Source of the DNA: Istiophorus platypterus
Lineage: Eukaryota > Chordata > Actinopteri > Istiophoriformes > Istiophoridae
Assembly (NCBI GenBank): GCA_016859345.1
Contig: CM029122.1
Span: 479,501 to 543,500, forward strand
DNA: 64,000 nt
Reading direction: 5' to 3'
Below the pieces are notes generated by a model. It had not been told where the DNA came from. It worked only from the letters and a program-made list of their open reading frames with translations, and searched no databases. How positions within the stretch are numbered: the first letter of the stretch is position 1; each line of letters opens with the position of its first letter. A program made the position numbers and the translations under genes. Of this stretch, positions 30,601 through 42,600 are shown in pieces.

Positions 30601-33600
30601 ATTACTAATACTGTTATTTCAGAGCCACCTATGTTCTCAAAGAGGATTGAGAGTGCTACAGCGGTGTTGGGAAATACAGTGAAACTACAGGGAAGTCTAA
30701 AAGGGTCAGCTCCCATCACTATCAAATGGATGAAAGACTCTGAGCTACTAAGAGACGATGATCCAAATGTCAAAATGACATTTGAGCAAAACATCACAAG
30801 CATTTTCTTCTCATCTGTTGAGATTAAGCACTGTGGCAAGTATACTTGCCTTGCTGAAAATGAGGCAGGACAACAGAAATGTGAAGCTATCTTGACAGTC
30901 CAAGGTTAGAACACATACCTATTTATTGGAAATATTTTCTAAGTCGACTTTTAGATGTTTAAAAAGGCTAAAACTCATGTTGTATTTTAGAACCTGCAAG
31001 GATCTTAGAGAAAGCAGCATCCATCAATGTGACTGCAGGCGATTCGGCCACATTGGAGTGCTCGATTTCTGGGAGTCCAGAATTAAAAGTGAAGTGGTTT
31101 AAAGATGGGAAGGAGATGATCAGTGGCCGTAAATATAAGATGACGGTGAAGGAGAACACTTCCCGCTTAAAGATCCTCACAGCAGATAAAAGAGACACTG
31201 CAGAGTACAAGATGGAGGTTTCCAATAAAGTTGGAAAAGATCAATGCACCTGCTCAGTCACTGTCTTAGGTTAGTTCTAGCCAAGAATATATCAATAATA
31301 ACTTCCAAAACATTTGACCCTGGATAACAGTTACAGTGTCTGTTTGATATATTTTCCCACACAGATCGTGCAGTTCCACCATCCTTCACAAAAACTCTAA
31401 AGAAAGTGGATGGGCGTATCGGTAGTAATGCGACCTTGGAATGCAGGATTTCTGGATCTCAGCCAATGGTTGTTTCCTGGTACAAAGATGATAAAGAAAT
31501 CCAGAGTGATGACAAATATAAACTTGATTTGAATGAGAACATAGCCTCTGTGATGATAACCTGTCTGGATCAAAGTGATGGTGGAGTTTATACATGCCGG
31601 GCCTCTAATGATGCCGGGGAAAAAGAAACCAGTGGTACTTTATCCATCAAAGGTCAGGACTTGAATTATTTTTAGCTGAAATCTGAGATTAAAAAGGAAT
31701 TTGGAGGATGACTAGATTATTGATAGGCCATGAACATGCTGTTTTTTCCCAAATAATTCCAGAACCTCCAGTCTTCACAGTGAAACCTGATTCCCAGGAC
31801 GCTTCACCAGGATCAAATGTTGTCATGAAATCAACCTTTACAGGATCAGCTCCTCTTGTTGTTAAATGGTTCAGAGAGGAAAAAGAGATTTTCACTGGGG
31901 GAAAATGTTTCATAAAGAAAGATGGCTCTTCAAGCTCCTTGGAGCTTCACGCTGTTAAACCCAGTGACTCTGCTAAATACACATGCCAAGTATCCAATGA
32001 TGCTGGGAAGGTGGATTGCACTGCATTGCTCTTTGTAAAAGGTGCTGCTTCATTCTTTCTTTTTTTAAAAAGTGCTGACTGTTTTTTTGATGTTGTTGTT
32101 GATCTTTTAATTTTTTACCTAACCTCTTTTTACTGTAATTGTTACTGTTAATTTGCAGAAGCCCCAACATTTGCAATGAAGCTTGAGCCTTCACATCTGC
32201 TGAAAAGTGGACAGCCTCTGAAGTTGTCCTGCAAAGTGCAGGGTACCCCTGTCATTAGCATCACATGGTTTAAAAATGGCTCCGAAATAATTTCAGACCA
32301 CAGACACACAATGTACTTTGACAGCTCAGTAGCATCTCTGGAGGTAGAGCCCTGTTCTGTAGAGGACAATGGAGATTATGTCTGTGTTGCATCCAGTGAG
32401 GCTGGCAGAGACCAGTGCAGCAGCTCAGTAACAGTGAAAGGTTGGTTCACTCTTTGGTAGTCGTCGTACAATTCACCATGTTTTTCTTAGACATACTTCA
32501 GACTGTTGGCAAAAAGTCTGGTCCACATTGTTCTTTGCACATGTTCAGTGCTGCCTACATTAACTGGAAAGTGGGGCACTGTGCAGAGGTTACGTTTCTG
32601 TCTGCCAGCACAAAGAGCTGGGGTTCGATTACTCGTAGTATATTATCTAGATATCTTGTACTCTTCACCAAACAAAATCGGCTGCGTTTGCAGACGGAAA
32701 GCCAATGTATTTTTTATTGTTATTTTTGACTTTCAACTATTTGTTCCTAGACCTAAAAGTTAAAGTTGACAGGCAATTCTAAATTTCCTTTAGGTTTTAA
32801 ATGGTTGTCTGTCTCTGTGTTAGCCAGACTGGTGACCTTTCCAAGGTGTACCCAGCATCTAGCCAGCTGTAAACTAGGATTGGCTCCAGCCACCTACAAC
32901 CCTCTAAGGGATAAGTGGCTATAGTGAATGGATGGATGGATGGATGGATGGATGGATGGATGGATGGATGGATGGATGGATGGATAAGCTCTAACACAAA
33001 AATTTACATATATATATATATATATTATATCCTACAGGTGAAGCTAGAGGCTCAGAGCTCTAGCTCCTAGAGGTTGCAAAGATACATTTAAATGCCTCTG
33101 TAAATCTATGCAAGAAAAGGTGTTATAAATAACCAGAGGTCACAGATGTTGGCAGATTAACTGGTTTGCATATATCAGACCCGTTTGTCAAGTGTGTAAA
33201 TTGGTTGTACATACAATTATAAAAGAAACAGCCATGCACCATCTCTGAATGACCCTTGTGTGCGTGTGTGAACATGCTTTTTTAAAAAAAAAAAAAAAAA
33301 AAAGCAATACAGTGATATCTGAGATATCTTTGTTGTTCTCTTAGTCACAGCAATGATTAGCAAGCATATTTCTTGTAATGTCCTGACCATGAACAGTTAA
33401 AAGAATTCTGTGGACCAGACTGGCCTCATTGGACTAGAACTTACTCTTCAGTCCTGTACTGCATTTAAATCTAACATTATTATCTCTTTTTTTATAGAGC
33501 CTCCAGTGTTTGTGAGGCCTTTTGAATCAGCTGAGATTGTGAAGGGATCTGATATTATCTTGGAAGGAACCATTTCAGGTTCCCCTCCATTTGAAATAAG

Positions 33601-36600
33601 CTGTTTCCTCAATGATAAGCTCATCAGAAATGACAAAAGACATAAAATCAGTGTCGAAAATGACACGGTCACTCTTCAGATCTTAAATTGTGTGACAGGA
33701 GACGCTGGAAAATATCAATATACTGTTGCAAATGATGTTGGGGAGACATCTTGTGTTTGCCAGATTTCACTGAAAGGTTAGTTAAAGGACCGTTTCAAAT
33801 TCTCTCATTCAAGGTTATCTTGCTGCATGCTGCCCAACTTCTTTATGAATGATGTTTGTATACAAACCTTAGCAATAACACAATATAAAAAAAATCGAAT
33901 CCATTTTTTCTATGTTTTGCTAGTCCTAAATAGTTTTATATTATTGTGATTTCTTGCATATGGTTTTCCTATTTAAGGAGCCAGTATAAGATTAGATCAG
34001 GGAAATAAAGTTTTGCAATGTGGATCATTATTTCCTTGTAAATCCTCCTGTATCCCACAGTCTGATTTGTGGTTTTCTCTCACTAGAACCACCTACATTT
34101 GTTCAGAGACTAGAGGATATATCCTGCATGGTGGGCTCTGAAATCTCTATGAAGTGCATCTTGTCTGGGTCTCTTCCCATGACTTTCTCCTGGATCAAGG
34201 ATGATCATGAGCTCAGAGAAGACGAGCATGTTAAGATGTCCTATGAAACCAAAAGTGCAATGTTGAATTTGAAAAATGCTCAGTTATCACACGGTGGGAA
34301 ATATATCTGTCAGGCACAGAACAAAGCTGGGACTCAGAGATGTGCCGCCATGCTCATAGTGACAGGTTTGTGGGACGTTTCTGGCATTTACTTGTCTGCT
34401 TTCGCTTTTATGTCCAGCTTGATGCTTTATCTGTCACAATTACACCTTTAAGTTGTAGCAGCTAATTTAGTTTTGGATCATTCTGTTATCCCAGAGCTAG
34501 CAAGTATTTCAGAACACGCAAAGTCCATCAGTGTATCCCAAGGTGACCCAGCCAGGCTTGAATGCAGATTTTCAGGCACCAAACCACTCAAGTCCAGATG
34601 GATGAAAGCAGGAAAGGAGCTGACCTCGGGTCAGAGATATAAAATACAGAACACGGACACCAGCTCTGTGCTCAAGATTATTAAAACAGAGAAAAGCGAT
34701 ACTGGTGAATACACCTGTGAGGTTTCAAATATTGCCGGGCACAGCTCTTGCGAAGCATCAGTTACTGTCTTAGGTCAGTTTATCCCAAAGTTTTATATCT
34801 TTCATGAAATTTTCTGTGTATTTATACAACAAAATTAACTGTTTTGCACTTTATATGTAATAGATCAGATTATTAAACCATCTTTCACAAGAAAACTGAA
34901 GGAGACAGACGGTATCAAAGGATCATTTGTTCATCTGGATTGTCTTGTATCTGGCTCCCTGCCAATGACAATACATTGGTACAAAGATGAGAAAGAAATC
35001 CAGCCCGACAAGAAACACAAATGTACATTCTTTGAAAATGTTGCATTTCTGGAAATCTCTCATCTTGATAGTAAAGACAGTGGCAGCTATACCTGTATTG
35101 CTAAAAACAAGGCAGGATCTGTCCAGTGCTCTGGGACTTTATTTGTTAAAGGTTGGAATTCATTTTTCATCCTCCTTACTTTCTTGCATTTTAATTCATA
35201 ATCATATCATATATGTTGTGACTATGTTATGATTAAGAATTTTTGGGTTTTGTCCACCAACAGAACCACCATGCATTCTTGAAAAGCCTGAATCCATCAA
35301 TGTTTTGCCTGGTTCAAAGATCCAGTTTAATATACTGGTCTCTGGAACGCCTCCACTGACCATCAAATGGTTTAAAGATAAGAAAGAGATTTTATCCAAT
35401 GCCAACTGCTCTGTGATCAAAGACAATACCTCAAGCTCATTGGAGCTCTTCTTTGCCAAAACCTCTGATTCTGGAGACTATGTCTGTGAACTACAGAACG
35501 ATGTTGGCTCCACTTCGTGCCAGGCAACACTATTTGTCAAAGGTTCATATTTGGTCTCACAGCAATATCAGTTTTCTTTACTTTGTAGTGACCACAAATT
35601 TTAAGTAATTGTATTCTGCATGCATTTGTTTTCAGATCCCCCCTCTTTCATTGAAAAACCTGAAGGTGTATCAGTAGTAGGAGTAGGAGAGAGTAAGGTG
35701 TTTGAGTGCAAGGTTGCTGGTACTCCAGAGATCTCTGTCCACTGGTTCAGAGATGAAGCAGAGATTCACCAAAGTGTCAAACACAAGATGTCATTTTTCA
35801 ACTCTGTAGCCACCTTAGAGATTTTTCAAGTTAGTGAACATGACAGTGGGAAATACTTCTGTGAGGCCTGCAATGAAGCAGGCACAGAGAGTTGCACTGT
35901 TGACCTTGAAGTGAAAGGTTTGATATCCTTTGTTTACATTTTCTCAGCATTTAATTCAAATGTCAGGAAGATCAAGTTAAATATTACATCACTAACAGAA
36001 ATCAAAGTATGTTTTAGTTTGATTTGCTTTGTTATTTCAGAGCCTCCTTCATTTGTTGAAGAGCTGACATCTCTTGAAGTTGTTAAGGGTTCCACAGCAG
36101 GGTTTGCTTGCAAATTGGCAGGAAGTACTCCATTTAAGGTCACATGGTTCAAAGATAAAAAGCTGATCAAACCCAGCCAGAAGTATATTATCGTCGATAG
36201 TGAAAAGTTGAAAATCCAGGACTGTAATATGGAAGATGTTGGTACTTATCAGTGCGTGGTAGCCAATGAGGTTGGAAGTTGCTCTGGCTGTGCAGTTTTG
36301 TCTCTGAAAGGTTGGTTTTACTACTAATTGAACACCACGTTGATATACATTATGCATACAGTACTGTCCACTTTCTGGTATAAAATTCAATCTTTTGCTT
36401 GCATTAGTGCCTCCAACATTTGTAAAGAAGATAGAAAATGTCTCCACTATTCTGGGAAATGTTGCAATTTTTGACTGCATTGTGGAGGGTTCTCTGCCTC
36501 TCTCTGTACAATGGCAAAAAGATGAGAACTGGATCACAGAGGATGCAAAGATTCAGAGAATGTTTGACAATAAAGAGGCCACTCTCAGTATTCCTGCCTG

Positions 36601-39600
36601 TGAGCCAACTCACAGCGGGAAGTATACTTGCCAGGTTGTCAATGAAGCTGGTCAGGATAAATGCTTTGCCACTCTTGTAGTGCAAGGTACCTCTGCTTCA
36701 CACACAATTCTTATACCTAACATATAGCTAGCGCTAACAGCAATAATACTTACCCATATCTCTTTGTCTTGGGGTTGTAGAACCACCTATGATCCAAGAG
36801 AAGCCAGATGTAGTTAAAGTGACTTGTGGAGATCCAGTTAGTCTTGAGTGCAAGGTAGCTGGAACTCCTCAGTTTAATTTAAGATGGACCAAGGATGGCA
36901 AGGAGATCCAGTCTAGCAGAAAACATCATCTCAGCTATGAGAACAACATCAGCAGTCTTAACATACAGTCCTCTCAGCTGGAAGACAGTGGAGAGTACCT
37001 GTTTACGGCTACAAACTCTGTTGGTACTTGTAGCTGTGAAGTGATACTGGTTGTTTTAGGTTTGTAAAGTACATTACACTTCTTTATGGAACAAATATTG
37101 TAAATCTTAGAATTGCTCTTTTTCTTTGACTCTAAATATGTTTTAATGTCATTTTAAACAGAAGAGGTCATTCCTCCAACGTTCACTAGAAAACTAACCA
37201 ACATTCAAGCAATTATGGGTTCAGTGGTTATATTACTATGCAAAGTGGCCGGTTCTCTTCCAGTATCAGTTGAATGGAGCAAAGGCACACAAAAGATCAC
37301 TGAGAGCTCCAAATATAAACTTCTACACGCAGAAAATACAATCTCACTGGAGTTAAAGCTGACTGAGAGCACCGATACAGGAGAGTATTCCTGTAAAGTT
37401 ACCAACAAAGCAGGCAGCTGTGTGTGCAGTGGAGTTCTTACAGCTAAAGGTTAGCATCCAAAGGCCAATTTATTCAAATTTTCAACTTAAAAGCTGTTAG
37501 TCATGTATTTTAATCATTTTTCTCTATGGGTTTTAGTGCCACCAAGATTTGTAGATGAGCCTGAGTCTCAGGTTGTTATTCCAAAGTCTACTGTACTCTT
37601 CAGAAGTGTATTTGAAGGAACACCTCCATTTACGATCAAATGGTCCAAGGATGACATCGAACTCATCACTGGGCCATCATGTACGATTAGACTGGAGAAA
37701 TACTCTTCCTCTCTAGAGCTGTACTCAGTGGGCACCCTGCAATGTGGGATTTATTCCTGCCAAGTTAGCAACGAAGCAGGAACATTGAGAAGTGCAGCAG
37801 AGTTACGGGTGAAAGGTTGGACTATTCTTTTTTTTTTTTCGTCCACCATCCCCATTCAAATAACTCCATATTTTTTCTTCATTTTCACAGCTCCTCTTTC
37901 TTCAACATCATTTTCTCTTCCTGACAACCTTACCTTTTCTTTCTAGGAATTTCTGTGTTGTCTTGAGAATCACCTGCCACTTGTCACTTGTCCACATCCA
38001 GCATACATCACATTGATGTTCAAGTGTTACTATATGCTGACAGTGGTAACTTTATCTTTTTTGACCTTGCAGAACCACCTCAGTTTGTCCTGAAACTACC
38101 TCCCACTACCTTTGTGAAGAAGTGTGAGGGATACCGTTTTGAATGCAAGGCCACCAGCTCACGCTCCCTGAATATGTGTTGGTACAAAAATTACCAAAAG
38201 ATAACCGACGGAGCCAACTATAAAATAATGTTTGTTGACACGACTGCGTATCTCCAGCTGCACACCACAAGGTTTGAGGATAATGGAGTGTACACCTGTG
38301 AGGCTCATAACGATGCTGGCAGTGTGAGCTGCAGCACCATTCTCACGATTCAAGGTCAGCTATCAAGTAGATATATTGGCTACACGCTGTTTTGTGGATT
38401 TTGTCCCTTTTGAACTTGTGTAGCATGAAAAAGAAGGAATGAAAATTCCTTATGATACAGTTTTGACATGAAGTCTAGAGTGTTTTAGATCCCTGTCAAA
38501 AGTCTGGCATAGAATCCCATAGAACCACCTTGTTTGGGTCAAAAATCTGACTTCTGTCCTCCGGTGTGTCAGATAGCATGGGTCTGAGTGTTTTGTTTTT
38601 TTTTATGTGATGACCTACAGTTCCTGCTGAACTGCTTGCAGTGAAGATAGCTTGTCAATGAATATTACCACTGTTAATACACCTGATGTATTTTCCAGAG
38701 CCCCCATCCTTTATTAAAACTCCAAGCCCAGTGGAGGGCATTAAAGGGAAAGATACCAGCCTCCATTGTGAGATGTATGGCACTCTACCTTTCCAGGTTA
38801 ACTGGTACAAAGACAAAAGGCCACTAAAGGAGAGTAGGAAATATAAGATGGTCAGTGAGGGCAACTCAGCAACGCTTCATATTCTGAAACTGGAGCAAGA
38901 TGAAGTTGGTCTTTATGAATGCAGGGTGTCAAACAATGTAGGAAGGGAATCCTGCAGCACTACCATTACCCTTAAAGGTTAGTACAGAATCAGTGCCCAT
39001 TTCCTCAAAATTTAGTCCTACTGCAATCATGTCTCCTTACCCTTCATCTTTCCATCATTATTCAGAACAACCAGTGTTTGTCAAGAAACTTGTAGACCAA
39101 TCAGTGAGAGTCGGTAAGCAGCTGACACTGACAGCTACAGTAAAAGGCTCTGAGCCTTGGACTGTGTCCTGGGTTCAGGACAAAGATCATATTCTCAGAG
39201 AGAGTGACAACAGGATGATCACCATTGAGAACAATGTGGTCACTCTCGTAGTGCCCAAGGTTGACTCCACCACAGCTGGTAAATACACCTGCCAGTTAAG
39301 GAATGACTCTGGAGTTGTGGAGTCTGTCTCCCAAGTGACCGTTCTAGGTTTGTAGAATTCCACACTTTAAGTCAGTACCACTAGTTACAGCGAAAGGTAT
39401 CATTTAGCTTAATACCTTCCTCCCTAATTTTTAGAGCCGGCTACCGTTGTGGATAGCCCAGAGTCCTTGAACGTGAAGTCAGGAGACAATGCAGCCCTTG
39501 AAGTTACAGTATCTGGCTCGCCAGAGCTAAAAATTAAGTGGTTCAAGGATAACAAAGACCTCTCTGCTGGTGCCAAGTATCAGATGTCCTTCACAAAGAA

Positions 39601-42600
39601 AGTTGCCACCCTGAAAATTCAATCTGCTGACAAAGCAGACGCTGGAGAATACAAATTAGAAGTTAAGAACCATGTTGGTACAGCCTCTTGCAAAACAAAG
39701 CTCTCTGTCTCAGGTTAGTGGACATTGTATACATGCCATTTGTGAATTTTCTTATTCTCTTGTGAAATTTTGATCCATTAATTAGGAGTCAGCTCAGATA
39801 TTTTTTATAACGTGTTCTTTTTTGACAATAGATAAGTTGATTCCACCAAGTTTCATAAGGAAGCTGAGAGATACCCACCTTGTTGTGGGTAAGCCTGGTG
39901 AGATGGAGTGTAAGGTTACTGGCTCTGCTCCTTTAACATCTTCCTGGTTCCACAATGGCCACGAAATCAAAAGTGGGCCGAACTATGATATTAGCTGCAC
40001 TGACAATAACTGCAAGCTGAGAGTTACAATAATCAGGATTTCAGATTCGGGCAAATACACGTGTAAAGCTGTAAATGCTGCAGGAACCAGTGAGACAAGC
40101 GCTTCATTGAATGTAACAGGTCAGTAGATGTGATAAAGTCAAAAACTGAAAATTTCAAGGATCTTTTCCTTAGCACAAGCAGGACGAATCTTACAATCCA
40201 TAATTTTTATTTGAACCCAGAACCTCCATCTTTTGTCGAAACACCTGAGGCAAAGGAAACATTGCCCAGCAAAAATGTGACATTCTCAGCTAAAGTTAGA
40301 GGCAGCACCCCCCTAAAAGTGAAATGGTTTAGGGGAGCCAAGGAATTGCAGCACGGAAGAGGCTGTGAGATCACCCTGAAGGACGATGTTGCCACTTTGG
40401 TGCTTCATACAGTCGAAAAGTCCCACGCTGGAGAGTACACCTGCCAGATCATTAACAATGCAGGGAAGGAAAGCTGCCCAGTTTACCTCTTTGTGAAAGG
40501 TTTGTTGGCTGGGTATTTTATCTTTTTTAACCATCTGTGCACTCCTGAAAAGGATTTTTATCTCACTGATTACGGGATTACCTCTCTCAGAACCAGTCCA
40601 CTTTGTGAAGAAACTGAGGGACATTTCTTCAGAAAAGGGCAAGCCTCTGAGACTTGAGGTCACATTCACTGGAACCCAGAGGGTAAATGTGTCCTGGAAG
40701 AAGGATGGTAAACTCATCTGGGCCTCATATCAGTACAATGTGATCACCACTGACACCTCCTGCATCCTGGAGGTTCTTAACTCTGACAAGATGGAAGCAG
40801 CCGGTAGATACTCTTGTGAAGTAGACAATGGAGTCGGAAGTGACAGATGCGAAGCCCAAGTTTCAATTCTAGGTAAAATTATTAATGGCATGTTATTGTG
40901 AAAAATTTTGTAGTTTCAGTAGTAATAATTCATGATCATTCATTTATTCAGTAATTCATAAATTAATTCTTTCATTTCCTCATCCAAAACTCAACATATG
41001 CAGTCATACTAAAGCTTCATCATCATCTTCCACTTTAGAACGACCATTCTTTGTTGAAAAAATGCAGCCAGTGGAGGTGACTGTGGGTGATCCACTTATC
41101 CTGAAATGCCATATTGCGGGAACTCCTGACATCTCCATAGCCTGGTTTAAAGCTGATGGAAAGCTGCACAAGTCCAAAACTAACTCAATGGACTTCGCAA
41201 ATGGTGTTGCTACCTTAAAACTGGTCAAAGCAACCAAATTTGATCATGGCGAATATGTCTGCAAGGCTGAGAACCGGGTTGGTTCAGCCTCCCACAGCTG
41301 TACTGTGATGGTTAAAGGTGATATATGTTTTCCATACTTCTTTTTTAATGTTAAAAATCCTACCGGGTTTTTGTGCATCAAATTTTAGGGAGAAATTTTA
41401 TTCAACTGACTTGTTCAACAAAAATGAAATTTAGCATTCAATGATATTTCTGTTGATGGATCATCTCCCTTTGAGGTTTCCCAATTTAACGACCGTGAGT
41501 CATATTCAGTGTCTTTTAATTGTACCAAAAACTTCATAAAGTCAACTTCAGGTGAAATGTGCAACTCTTGGAAAAGAAATACTAATCTAGCTCCCTCTTA
41601 ATACCTCTTAATCTCTCTGTTACAAAACTGTAGCAAAACTAACTTTGACATATTAGTATAGAAATGCATGGCAAGATTACAGTGGGCACTTTACTAACAT
41701 CAGCATTGCTTCTCTCAGAACCTGTACGCTTTATCAAGAAGCTGGAGGACACTACTTTCATAATTGGTCAACCACTGAAACTAGTCTGCACATACACTGG
41801 AAGCCAGAGGATCTATGTTACATGGAAAAAGGACAGCAAGCTGATTTGGGCGTCTTATCAGTATAATGTTAAAACTACTGATTCAACCTGCATTCTGGAG
41901 GTCCTCAACAGTGACAGGCCTGAGGCAGGTGGAACATGCGAAATAACCAACAGAGCTGGAACTGATGTGTGCCATGCTCATGTAAGCCTAGGTAAAGTCA
42001 CAAATGCTTACAACACCATCTGCATTCAGTTCTACAGCTAATCATGGCAACAACAGAGGCCTTCTGCTTTTGACTAGTAGCCTGAGTGGATTGTAGTAGT
42101 CATCTAGGTCTCACTACTACTGCATGACCTTTCTTACCTGCATGCTAGCACAACATAGTATAGGCTACATGCAACTAACCCAACCATTACTCCTCTCAGA
42201 ACCTGCTCGCTTCGTGAAAAAGCTGGAAGACACGTATTTCAGACTCTGTGAATCTTTGACCCTCAAGTGCACATACACTGGTAGCCAAAGGTGTGTGTGA
42301 CCTGGAAGAAGGATGACAAAATAATCTGGGCATCTTATAAGTACAGTGTCAAGACCACCAATGATGCCTGCATCCTAGAAGTCCTCAACAGAAGAGACTA
42401 TCGGAAGATACACGTGAAATTTCTATGCTTAAGGAACAGATATTTACCATTCTAATGTTAAACTAGGTAAACAACTTTGGTAATTTACCTCATTATTTAA
42501 TAACAAATATCAAAAAATAACTAATCATTTACACTTCCATAAGGTGTCATATAATCAGTTTATTTGAAAAGTAAAACTCAACTGCCTACATTATCTAACA

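Noticed and set aside
32797..32997. Open frame of repeated IHPS
   Set aside because: Translation of the GGAT microsatellite on the minus strand.
36049..36537. 162-codon antisense open frame
   Set aside because: Shadow of two Ig exons and their intron; no own signals.
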